Shown piece after piece: positions 1 to 6,127 of a DNA stretch of 8,049 nucleotides; position 1 is the first letter of the stretch, and the number at the start of each line of letters is the position of its first letter. The notes beneath the pieces were generated by a model, which saw only the letters and a list, made by a program, of their open reading frames with translations, made no database searches and was not told the DNA's origin. Origin of the DNA: Thermoplasmatota archaeon. Its GTDB lineage: Archaea > Thermoplasmatota > E2 > DHVEG-1. Made by a program: the position numbers and the translations under genes. Location of the stretch: positions 1-8,049 of the forward strand of contig JAHJFH010000201.1 of the NCBI GenBank assembly GCA_018824925.1, read 5' to 3'.

Positions 1-728
1 ATACGGAACTGTTTTTTTGAACTCTTTTGAATACGATCCCATACCACCAATATATCCTTCTCAAGATGGTCCTCATGTACCGTCCCCTTCATCGCCTTAC
101 GCGCATATTCCTGCAGCCGCTCCCGTTCTTCCTTCCGACGATGCTCCTGCAATAGGTGCTCTTCAGCTTCATGACGTGCATCATTAAAAGCATCCAACAA
201 CTCAATCAAAGAAACCTTCCGAGTACCTTCACGACGTATTGGGGGTTCAATGGGCGGTTTTGGTAAATCCTTAACTAAATTAATATATGAATAGCCATCA
301 TCTGCGTTCATATAGGCACCTAAAGGTATATCATCCCAGCCAAAAGGACTTTCTACTATCTGATCCTTAGGTTGATCTGCCTCCATATTAACCACAAGAT
401 GATCGCTTTGTAAACGAAGTACCTTCCAAGCCATATAGATAATTCGACCTGCGGTTAATAAATCCACTTTCTTATCTTGAGCATGTTTCAAATACATAGT
501 AGAGAACTTTACTAGATCAATGTTCCAGGGATCCATCTCCTGTAATAATACCAACTCAAAGGCGAGCAGCACTGATCGGTCAAACACATTTTCTATCTGT
601 GTCGTTATCCCATCACGAGCTTGCTCAGCCATTGAAAGATATTGGTTGATACGCGACATATCATTATTTTCATCAATTAATGCTTTATGAAATAACAGAT
701 GATTGATGATTTCTGTATCAACTTCTAT
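1..728 (-). CDS. scpA: Segregation and condensation protein A (kleisin), C-terminus cut by window edge
   Basis: ScpA is the kleisin that bridges the two SMC heads and recruits ScpB in the chromosome condensin complex. My translation of the minus strand gives 242 codons, open to the left edge. The N-terminal kleisin domain shows LLFHKALIDE (residues 11-20), the helix FDRSVLLAFELVLLQEM (49-65) and the diagnostic DPWNIDLVKF (66-75). A middle linker holds a proline-rich stretch (PKPPIEPPIRR, about 156-166). A charged helix follows (about 173-217), and the C-terminal winged helix that binds an SMC head is only begun. The reading frame has no ATG until residue 24, which lies inside conserved sequence. 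I therefore place the start at ATA (726-728), which overlaps the smc TAG stop by 3 bp and lies 6 nt after GGAGGTGA. The family assignment is firm; the start codon is inferred. Confidence 0.9.
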   Translation of the reverse strand, partial: MEVDTEIINHLLFHKALIDENNDMSRINQYLSMAEQARDGITTQIENVFDRSVLLAFELVLLQEMDPWNIDLVKFSTMYLKHAQDKKVDLLTAGRIIYMAWKVLRLQSDHLVVNMEADQPKDQIVESPFGWDDIPLGAYMNADDGYSYINLVKDLPKPPIEPPIRREGTRKVSLIELLDAFNDARHEAEEHLLQEHRRKEERERLQEYARKAMKGTVHEDHLEKDILVVWDRIQKSSKKQFR

Positions 729-3700
729 GCCACGTCACCTCCACGTACAATGATATCCCCTTTTGGTCCTACTGATTCAGGATCAATATTTCCAATCATC
801 TCAGAAACACCATTATCATGCATTGTCACTCCATAAATATGGTTTGCTTCCTTTAACACGATTTTACGGAGAGAGACATTAATAAATTGGGTATGCAACG
901 CGTTTTTTTTAATCATCCGTGAAACGGTTTCTGCGTTCACACCATCTAGAAACATATCAATTTCATCTAATACATAAAACGGGCTGGGATCATACTGTTG
1001 TATTGAAAAAATAAACCCGAGTGATGCAATGCTTTTTTCTCCACCTGATAATGCCTCAAGGCGAAGGATTTTTTTTCCGCGAGGCTGTGCTTTAACCGTT
1101 AGACCATGGGAAAACACATCATCCTCATTCTCAAGCATCAATTCGGCTTCTCCACCCTCTGATAATTGAGCATAGATTTGTTTGAAATTTTGATTAACCT
1201 CATTAAAGACCTCAAAGAATCGGTCTCGTTTTTTTACACTGATTTCATCAACAAGTTGCATGAGATTTTTTCGCTGGTCCTTTAGATGGGCAACATCCTC
1301 ATCAAACTTCTTTTTCCGTTCTGACTGATGTTCATATTCTTCAAGTGCCCGCATATTAACAGGTTCTAATTCCTGCATAGATTCTTCGATGACATGCATG
1401 GATTGTTTTAGTGCTTCAACGGTTGGGATGTTTTTTTCTTTTACCTCAACGCCGTATAACCGGAGTTCTTGGTCAAGCTCAGCGATTGTTTCCTCTAGGG
1501 TTGGGGTTCGTATTTTTGATCGTGAAATCAGTTCATTATAGGATTCCATTCGCGTACCAAGTTTATCCATCTCATGTTCGATGGTTACTACTTGTTTATA
1601 GACTACATCACGGTTTTTCCCTAGCCCTTCTACCTTTGTTGACATTTGCCGTTCAACATTTAATAATGCTTTGATCTCATCCTGTAATTGTGCATGTTTA
1701 TCTTTTAAATCGGTAATAGATTGTTTGAATCCGGAAATTTTGGTTTCATTTTCTTGTATCTTGGTAGATAGTTCTTTTTCTCTCGTAGCGATAAGCTCGT
1801 GTTTTGTTCGTAGGGTTTCTATTTCTGATCGTTGGGTTAAAACGGTTTCTTGGACTTGTGTGAGTTCTGATTCTAAAGATCGTATTTGCTGTGTGTTTTC
1901 CTTTTTGGAATGTTTCATCAAAGCGGTACCTTTTTTTTCTTTAAGGGCATCTAATTCGGTTAACCGATGGTTAACTGTCTCTATTTCTGTGGTTGACTTG
2001 GTTAACTTTTCTGAAATTGAGGTTTTTTCGGATTGTGTTGCTGTGATCTGTTCAAGTAGTACACGTAGTTTTCCCTCATATTCTTTTTTATGGACACCTA
2101 TTTCTTTTTCAGTTGTGTCAATTGGTCCATCTTGTAGTGATCGTAATACTGTTTCAAGACTTGCGAGTTCTTCGCGAAGAATCGTGAGTTCCTCAGCAGC
2201 TTTTTCATAGTGCTCCTCTGTTGTTCGTAGTTGGTTTGTTACTTCATCTAGTCGTTTCCTATCAGCGGTACCAAATCCTATATGTAGTTTAGGGGCGCTC
2301 CCACCAATCATCGCGCCACTTGCTTCTATAAGATTGCCTTTTAGATCAACGAGGCGGACGCCCCCCATCAGTCGGCGGGCATCTGATAAATTATCAACAA
2401 TAACTGTGTCTCCAAAGACATACCAGAATGCGGAACGATAGCGTTCATCAAATCGTACTAAATCAATAGCGAACCCATTAGCTGTTTCATCCTTGACGAC
2501 CATCAGGGCTTTTGCACGGGGTTTTCCCACAAGCATTTTATTGAGGGGAAGAAACGTGGCTCGACCAAGGTTTCTTTTTTGAAGAAAAGATATTGCTTCA
2601 GCAGCAGCAGAATCATCTTCAACGATGATCGATTGCATACGGGCGCCTGCCGCAATTTCAAGTGATGTTTTGAATTTTTCATCAACTTGTGCAAGCTCAG
2701 CAACTGTGCCATAAATGCCTTTCAGACCTCCATCATCACGTGCTTGTAATACAGAGTCTACCGCATGGTTATATTGAGCATGTACTGATTGAACAGCATC
2801 ATACTCAGCTTGAAGTTTAGCAAGTTCTCGTTGAAGAGATCGCATCGCACGATCTAAATCACTAAGCTGTTCTGATTGTTCGGTTTCCTGTTTTTTTTTC
2901 TCAAAAACGTGTTGTTCAAGGGTTTTTTTCTTCTTAGTTTTATTTTTTTGTTCTTTGGAATATTCATCGGCTTGCCATGAAATATCTTTAAGCTCAAATT
3001 CATAGGTTGCCTTAGTTTCCTCTAATTCAGCGAGTTGATGATCTAACCCGGTGAGTGTTTCTGTGAATCGATCTCGCTGTAATTCGAGTTCATGAAGGTT
3101 CTGCTGAAATTCGTGGTACTCCTCACGCATCTTTACTAGTTCTTGCGCAAGTTCCATTGATGCATCATCGGTTTTAGCAATTGTGTCCCGTATTTCATTG
3201 AGTTGTTCTTCAAGTGCTTTGGAAAGATTCTCATGTTGCTGTAGTTCCTCAGCCAGCGATGTTTTTTGTTCGTTATACTCAGCAAGTTCGGTTGTGATAG
3301 CCTCAAGGGTGGTTGATATTTCCTGATTTTCTTGTTTTAACTCAGATATTTCATCTTTGGAGTAATTGATTCTTTCCTCAATTTTTACATCTTCGCGGCG
3401 CAGTTCCTCAATTTTTTGTCGAAGTTCTTTTGCTTCATCTCCACCAGAGACTGCCATGTTTTTTTCAAGTTCATCTAGGTTTTCTCGAAGTTCATCGTAC
3501 TGTTTTTTTAGTTCTGTTTGCTGGTGTTCACACGCTTGTTGTTCTTGTTTATATTGTTCGATTTGTCGGGAAACCTCTGCTAGTTGTGTTTCAACCTCTC
3601 GTTTTTTCTTCATAGCGATTTTTGCTTTGGTTTCATAGAGTTGTTCTTTGAGTTCTTTGTAGCGATAGGCAGCGTCTCGATCTTTTTTCAGTTGACGAAT

Positions 3701-4330
3701 TTGACTGGTAATTTCATTGAGGATAATATGGATTCGTTCCATGTTATGTTCTGCATCTGTTCGTTCTTGCTCCGCTTTTTTAATATCGGCATCAAAGGTA
3801 CTGATTCCAGCGACATCATCAAGGATTTTACGGCGTTCAATCGACCCAATTTTAACTAGATTTGTAACATCTCCTTGTTTGACTATATTATAGCCGTCAC
3901 CTGAGATTCTAGCGTAGGCTAATACATCTACAAACTTTGCAAAGGTTGCTGCTCGACCATTGATATAGTAATAGCTATAGTAATTATCTGGATCATTTTT
4001 TAGGGGTGCTCGACGGATCAACCGGGTTAATAGGACCTCATCATAATCAAGAGGCATCTTACGATCACGGTTATCAAATACTAAGGAAACCTTGCAATAT
4101 TTTGCTGGATTTTTTTGTTTCTTTCCACCATTAAAAATCAAATCAGTTAGTCGCCCTGCACGCATCACTTTTGAAGATTTAGGGCCTAAAACAAAGAGTA
4201 TTGCATCCACGATATTACTTTTACCGGATCCATTTGGTCCAGTAATCGCGGTAAATCCTGGGAAAAACGGTACCGTTAGTTTTTTTCCAAAGGATTTGAA
4301 GTTTTCCATCTGCACTTCTTTTAAATACAG
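725..4330 (-). CDS. smc: Chromosome segregation ATPase SMC (condensin)
   Basis: SMC is the long coiled-coil ABC-type ATPase that dimerises at its hinge and, with ScpA and ScpB, extrudes loops and compacts the chromosome. From the proposed start it has 1201 residues, normal for the family. The N-terminal head carries FKSFGKK and the Walker A GPNGSGKS (about 31-38). A long heptad-rich, Glu/Lys/Gln-rich coiled coil follows. The hinge spans about 530-690, with GLKGIYGTV and the glycine-rich SGAMIGGS. A second coiled coil then leads to the C-terminal head, with signature LSGGEK (about 1090) and Walker B FYVLDEIDMFLD (about 1115). The natural N-terminus is (start)YLKEVQMENFKSFG, which completes the first beta strand, and the codon before YLKEV is CTG (4328-4330). 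A GTG at 4313-4315 would give 1196 residues but cut that strand. An in-frame TAA upstream prevents any longer version. smc overlaps scpA downstream. Function is certain; the start codon is inferred. Confidence 0.97.
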   Translation of the reverse strand: MYLKEVQMENFKSFGKKLTVPFFPGFTAITGPNGSGKSNIVDAILFVLGPKSSKVMRAGRLTDLIFNGGKKQKNPAKYCKVSLVFDNRDRKMPLDYDEVLLTRLIRRAPLKNDPDNYYSYYYINGRAATFAKFVDVLAYARISGDGYNIVKQGDVTNLVKIGSIERRKILDDVAGISTFDADIKKAEQERTDAEHNMERIHIILNEITSQIRQLKKDRDAAYRYKELKEQLYETKAKIAMKKKREVETQLAEVSRQIEQYKQEQQACEHQQTELKKQYDELRENLDELEKNMAVSGGDEAKELRQKIEELRREDVKIEERINYSKDEISELKQENQEISTTLEAITTELAEYNEQKTSLAEELQQHENLSKALEEQLNEIRDTIAKTDDASMELAQELVKMREEYHEFQQNLHELELQRDRFTETLTGLDHQLAELEETKATYEFELKDISWQADEYSKEQKNKTKKKKTLEQHVFEKKKQETEQSEQLSDLDRAMRSLQRELAKLQAEYDAVQSVHAQYNHAVDSVLQARDDGGLKGIYGTVAELAQVDEKFKTSLEIAAGARMQSIIVEDDSAAAEAISFLQKRNLGRATFLPLNKMLVGKPRAKALMVVKDETANGFAIDLVRFDERYRSAFWYVFGDTVIVDNLSDARRLMGGVRLVDLKGNLIEASGAMIGGSAPKLHIGFGTADRKRLDEVTNQLRTTEEHYEKAAEELTILREELASLETVLRSLQDGPIDTTEKEIGVHKKEYEGKLRVLLEQITATQSEKTSISEKLTKSTTEIETVNHRLTELDALKEKKGTALMKHSKKENTQQIRSLESELTQVQETVLTQRSEIETLRTKHELIATREKELSTKIQENETKISGFKQSITDLKDKHAQLQDEIKALLNVERQMSTKVEGLGKNRDVVYKQVVTIEHEMDKLGTRMESYNELISRSKIRTPTLEETIAELDQELRLYGVEVKEKNIPTVEALKQSMHVIEESMQELEPVNMRALEEYEHQSERKKKFDEDVAHLKDQRKNLMQLVDEISVKKRDRFFEVFNEVNQNFKQIYAQLSEGGEAELMLENEDDVFSHGLTVKAQPRGKKILRLEALSGGEKSIASLGFIFSIQQYDPSPFYVLDEIDMFLDGVNAETVSRMIKKNALHTQFINVSLRKIVLKEANHIYGVTMHDNGVSEMIGNIDPESVGPKGDIIVRGGDVA
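735..742 (-). promoter_or_regulatory. Strong Shine-Dalgarno for scpA, inside the end of smc
   Basis: The minus strand reads GGAGGTGA, near-perfect for pairing with archaeal 16S rRNA, and lies within the last codons of smc. Six nucleotides separate it from the ATA at 726-728. GTG codons just downstream are in frames that stop within a few codons, and the scpA frame has its own TGA just upstream. This site therefore decides the start as ATA and indicates translational coupling to smc. Confidence 0.7.
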
Positions 4331-4337
4331 AGACCAT

Positions 4338-4346
4338 CCCTTCCTT
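4338..4346 (-). promoter_or_regulatory. Shine-Dalgarno-like site for smc
   Basis: The minus strand reads AAGGAAGGG, 7 nt before the CTG at 4328-4330. The alternative GTG at 4313-4315 has only A/T-rich sequence (tatttaaaagaa) in front of it. The purine tract therefore supports CTG over GTG as the start. It is weaker than the GGAGGTGA sites elsewhere in the window. Confidence 0.45.
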
Positions 4347-4412
4347 AAGCATTACCACTAATCCACAGTTTGTTTATCCCGCGCATCCCTAATGTTAGTA
4401 AACCCAAAGCGG

Positions 4413-4425
4413 TTTATAAATATTT
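4413..4425 (-). promoter_or_regulatory. Candidate TATA box of the smc-scpA operon
   Basis: On the minus strand this reads AAATATTTATAAA, with the core TTTATAAA at 4413-4420. With usual archaeal spacing, transcription would begin near 4390, giving a leader of about 60 nt before the smc start. The core is its own reverse complement, so direction is assigned from gene context only. An interrupted inverted repeat lies immediately upstream (4424-4442). Confidence 0.45.
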
Positions 4426-4492
4426 GGAGAATATCCCTCCAAGAACTCAATTAAATAGCTACCATATCGATAAAAAAGGAGTGATTGGAGGG
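4424..4492. repeat. Overlapping short inverted repeats upstream of smc
   Basis: TTGGAG (4424-4429) and CTCCAA (4437-4442) form a dyad with perfect 6-bp arms and a 7-nt spacer. The right part, CCCTCCAA (4435-4442), also pairs perfectly over 8 bp with TTGGAGGG (4485-4492). The first dyad touches the upstream edge of the smc TATA box, where archaeal regulators can act. The outer arms flank the T-run terminator of the 119-residue gene. Whether this is operator, terminator stem or chance cannot be decided here. Confidence 0.3.
4470..4480 (-). terminator. T-run terminator after the 119-residue protein gene
   Basis: On the minus strand the transcript of the 119-residue gene would meet CTCCTTTTTTATC about 50 nt after its stop. 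A run of six T (A at 4472-4477) is typical of intrinsic archaeal termination, which depends on U-rich RNA rather than a strong hairpin. It would insulate this gene from the smc operon on the same strand. Confidence 0.45.
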
Positions 4493-4528
4493 AGTTTTAT
4501 CCCCTTTCCCAAGATATCATATGTATAA

Positions 4529-4888
4529 TTAATCCATGATTTGAATGCCACCTTTGCATATAGCAAAGAGATAGACAAACGCGCCCAGTACACCCATGTA
4601 TACTCGGCGATCAGGACCAAAATCACTAACCGCGACTTGTTTGAACTTAATAACGCCACTTCGTAGTTCAAGCCCTGTAATCTCAGTAAAGTGTACTCTT
4701 ATGGCGCGAAATACTAAATCATTCCCCATCTTTTGTAAATTAAAGACGTAGCCGCGAATAATGGTCCATCCAAAAATTGAATCTGTTGTATTTTCCTCAC
4801 TCTTGATTGGCTCAGTCGTAGCTGTAACTAATGGTACCGTTGGTAAAAATAGCATACAGAGGACGACTGCTAAAGTCTTTTTATTCAT
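4529..4888 (-). CDS. Small secreted or membrane-anchored protein of unknown function
   Basis: The product has 119 residues. The N-terminus is a classical signal peptide: MNKK, a hydrophobic core (TLAVVLCMLFLPTVPLV) and a likely Ala-type cleavage near residues 23-24. A short acidic Thr-rich linker (25-36) follows, then a compact domain containing FGWTIIRGYVFN (39-50), HFTEITGLELRSGVIKFKQV (66-85) and DFGPDRRVY (89-97). A moderately hydrophobic C-terminal stretch (98-111) ends in CKGGIQIMD and could be a re-entrant or membrane-associated segment. The ATG follows GGAGGTGA at good distance, so the start is secure. The FG-x-x-x-RG-x-x-FN / DFGP-x-R-R-VY pattern resembles small secreted proteins I associate with Thermoplasmatota genomes, but I know no function for them. 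It probably faces the outside of the membrane. It is monocistronic, with its own promoter and terminator. Confidence 0.8.
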   Translation of the reverse strand: MNKKTLAVVLCMLFLPTVPLVTATTEPIKSEENTTDSIFGWTIIRGYVFNLQKMGNDLVFRAIRVHFTEITGLELRSGVIKFKQVAVSDFGPDRRVYMGVLGAFVYLFAICKGGIQIMD

Positions 4889-4891
4889 AAT

Positions 4892-4900
4892 TCACCTCCC
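4892..4900 (-). promoter_or_regulatory. Shine-Dalgarno for the 119-residue protein
   Basis: The minus strand reads GGGAGGTGA, with 6 nt between the GGAGG core and the ATG at 4886-4888. It fixes the start of the signal peptide and shows that this transcript has a leader. Confidence 0.7.
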
Positions 4901-4915
4901 AATTAAATAGAGACG

Positions 4916-4927
4916 TATATTTATAAT
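4916..4927 (-). promoter_or_regulatory. Proximal candidate TATA box for the 119-residue gene
   Basis: The minus strand reads ATTATAAATATA. Normal spacing would place transcription start around 4896, inside the Shine-Dalgarno, so a transcript from here would lack a complete ribosome binding site. For that reason I rank it slightly below the distal candidate at 4960-4967. Confidence 0.3.
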
Positions 4928-4959
4928 GGCGGGAGGGTAATTTAAATCTTTTCCCTAGG

Positions 4960-4967
4960 TATATAAA
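4960..4967 (-). promoter_or_regulatory. Distal candidate TATA box for the 119-residue gene
   Basis: The minus strand reads TTTATATA, the archaeal consensus. Transcription would begin near 4938 and give a leader of about 50 nt that contains the whole GGGAGGTGA site, consistent with that gene. The same bases could work in the plus direction (TATATAAA after AGG), but no plus-strand gene starts at the right distance. Confidence 0.35.
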
Positions 4968-5091
4968 CAAATAGACCATTTTAGCAGGTTTTTCATAGCA
5001 TTAATCACAAAACAACAATTATACATTTTACGTCATATAAAAAAAAATCATTCATGACAAAGTAGCAACCAGTGAATTCTATCACCGTTTA

Positions 5092-5099
5092 TTTATATA
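5092..5099 (+). promoter_or_regulatory. TATA box of the zinc-ribbon pseudogene
   Basis: The sequence TTTATATA lies 33-40 nt before the ATG at 5132. With a 25-27 nt spacing, transcription would begin near 5122, giving a leader of about 10 nt or less. No Shine-Dalgarno is visible, so the gene was probably expressed from a nearly leaderless transcript. The promoter looks intact although the gene is broken. Confidence 0.45.
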
Positions 5100-5131
5100 C
5101 TATTTGAAAAACAAATATTTATGACTAAATA

Positions 5132-5964
5132 ATGTACTCAAGTACGAAACGTTGTCCGTACTGTAGCACAGAAAATCCTTTGGACGCCTTTTGGTGTAGT
5201 TATTGTGGAAAAAAAATAACACAAAAAATGCCGTGCACCTCAAAGTCACAAGACGTCACAGATATCTATATAAGAAATATCGAAAAAAATGTGCCAATTT
5301 ATCGCCCACAATAAACCTCTTTTAGAAGAATTATTGGCCTCACTTTTGTAGCAATCCTCTGTTTTACGAGTATTTTGTATGTTCTGAACGGCAATATCTT
5401 TTCTTTTTCTACACCGCCTCTCAATCCAATTTATAGCAATTTTAATGAGGATTACTGGTTTAATGGAACTACTCTATATACGACAGATGGTTGGATCTTT
5501 CAAATCACCAAAGTTAAAGATTACCAAATTGATGGTATTGTTCTAGGTCTTCATACCTATAAAAAAAATGATTACCCCTACCGTCCAATTAACACATTCT
5601 CACCTATTGATCTTTTTATCGGTGTTGATGAAATAAAAAATAATCCAAATAAATATCCTCTTCGCATCACATCGTATGCAGATCGCACAGTTCATTGGAT
5701 ATGGGGGGTGATAATTGGTTTGACTATAATTATTTAATAGATCACTCTGGTAATCATCATATTATTCCTCAAAATAAAAAAGTGCTGGATTTATTAACAA
5801 ATAATATCACTCTTTCATCTCAAATCATCCTTGAAGGTTGTTTAGTCAATCTCTATGGGAAAAATGGGAATCAATACTATTCATGGAAGACAGATCTAAC
5901 TATTGGTAATTACGCTTGCGAAATTATGCTTGTTGAAAATATCATCATATCTATTGATAATTAA
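5132..5964 (+). pseudogene. Zinc-ribbon transmembrane protein, broken by in-frame TAA and a frameshift
   Basis: Three open segments join into one protein of about 277 residues. The first (5132-5311) has an N-terminal zinc ribbon, C8PYC11 and C22SYC25. An in-frame TAA at 5312-5314 interrupts it, and the frame stays open beyond. A transmembrane helix follows at once (IIGLTFVAILCFTSILYVL, about residues 67-85). The extracytoplasmic domain then runs to a G run (5703-5708) where the frame changes by -1. It continues to TAA at 5962-5964 with SGNHHIIPQNKKVL, ILEGCLVNLYG and YACEIMLVENI. The SPIDL ... HxIP ... L-x-G-x-LV ... ACEI series matches a widespread but uncharacterised domain I recall downstream of zinc ribbons and a single membrane helix, so all three parts belong together. 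CAA to TAA plus loss of one G (seven to six) would explain both breaks. Alternatives are stop readthrough or sequencing error at the G run. No function is assigned. Confidence 0.8.
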
Positions 5965-5980
5965 ATATTTTATAAAAAGG

Positions 5981-5987
5981 TTTTTTC
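5981..5987 (+). terminator. T-run terminator after the zinc-ribbon pseudogene
   Basis: Six T followed by CT lie about 16 nt after the final TAA (5962-5964), preceded by AAAAAGG, with which the T run could form a weak stem. A U-rich end of this kind is sufficient for archaeal termination and fits the end of the former gene. Confidence 0.4.
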
Positions 5988-5989
5988 TA

Positions 5990-6028
5990 ATCAATACTAA
6001 GTACTAATTGATATTTATTTCAATTGAT
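5990..6028. repeat. Short ATTGAT repeats upstream of the integrase
   Basis: ATCAAT (5990-5995) is an inverted copy of ATTGAT (6007-6012). AATTGAT then recurs directly at 6006-6012 and 6022-6028, 16 bp apart start to start. A further ATTGAT lies at 5953-5958 in the end of the pseudogene. Spaced direct and inverted motifs next to an integrase gene may be recombinase arm sites or an operator, but AT-rich DNA yields such motifs by chance. Confidence 0.25.
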
Positions 6029-6088
6029 TTTTAAAATGAAAAAAGTATAAAATTACTATAATAAATGCCGCAGGAGGGCTTAACATTA

Positions 6089-6112
6089 ATGGTTACATTT
6101 ATAAGGCATTAA
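6089..6112 (+). other. Candidate 7-codon leader ORF in frame with the integrase
   Basis: GGAGGG at 6073-6078 lies 10 nt before an ATG (6089-6091) that opens MVTFIRH and ends at TAA (6110-6112). It is in the same frame as the integrase, whose GTG follows 15 nt after the stop. The site sits between 6-bp inverted arms, AATGCC (6064-6069) and GGCATT (6105-6110). It could be a regulatory leader peptide, a relic of an N-terminal extension closed by a stop mutation, or chance. A real Shine-Dalgarno with no other gene to serve is the main argument that it matters. Confidence 0.25.
6098..6105 (+). promoter_or_regulatory. TATA box for a leaderless integrase transcript
   Basis: TTTATAAG is centred about 26 nt before position 6128, the G of the integrase GTG. 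That is the archaeal distance between TATA centre and transcription start, so a transcript would begin at or next to the start codon. This explains why no Shine-Dalgarno precedes 6128. Other TATA-like strings (TATAAAAT at 6046-6053, for example) would give longer leaders through the 6089 mini-ORF. Confidence 0.45.
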
Positions 6113-6127
6113 ATCTATTACCTTACT

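Larger units (their letters stand above)
4889..5131. other. Divergent intergenic region
   Basis: This 243-bp AT-rich stretch separates the minus-strand 119-residue gene from the plus-strand zinc-ribbon pseudogene. It holds the candidate TATA boxes for both sides, an A-run at about 5041-5047 and a weak GTGA/TCAC dyad at about 5072-5085 just before the plus-strand TATA box. I see no RNA gene, no C/D box pair and no convincing long repeat in it. It marks the change from core-like to accessory-like content. Confidence 0.5.
5965..6127. other. Integrase upstream region
   Basis: This 163-bp AT-rich stretch carries the pseudogene terminator, the ATTGAT repeats, several TATA-like strings (5967-5975, 6046-6053, 6098-6105), an isolated GGAGGG and the mini-ORF. 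No tRNA fragment or recognisable attachment core is present. Confidence 0.5.

Noticed and set aside
1671..2210. A 179-residue plus-strand open frame opposite smc, and similar ones at 1411-1674, 3366-3638, 3584-3859 and 4092-4361
   Set aside because: They are antisense to coiled-coil or head coding sequence of smc, are rich in Ser, Phe and Cys as expected from reversed Glu/Lys codons, and have no ribosome binding site or recognisable domain.
4313..4315. GTG as the smc start
   Set aside because: It drops YLKE of the first beta strand and has no Shine-Dalgarno. CTG 4328-4330 fits the family start better.
4413..4425. Plus-strand promoter at the palindromic TTTATAAA
   Set aside because: No plus-strand gene starts within a plausible distance. 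The smc operon explains it.
4459..4671. A 70-residue minus-strand frame overlapping the 119-residue gene
   Set aside because: It overlaps the well-supported signal-peptide protein in another frame and has no Shine-Dalgarno or recognisable feature.
5054..5086. Short dyads (GTCAT/ATGAC and GTGA/TCAC) before the zinc-ribbon gene promoter
   Set aside because: The arms are only 4-5 bp in AT-rich DNA and are likely chance.
5703..5709. Programmed -1 ribosomal frameshift on the G run
   Set aside because: The zero frame reads TGG GGG GTG, not the classic X XXY YYZ slippery arrangement, and the same gene also has an in-frame TAA. Decay or a sequencing error is simpler.
4889..6127. tRNA, att core, C/D box RNA or CRISPR repeats in the intergenic stretches
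   Set aside because: I looked for tRNA arm motifs, paired C and D boxes and regularly spaced repeats and found none that hold together.
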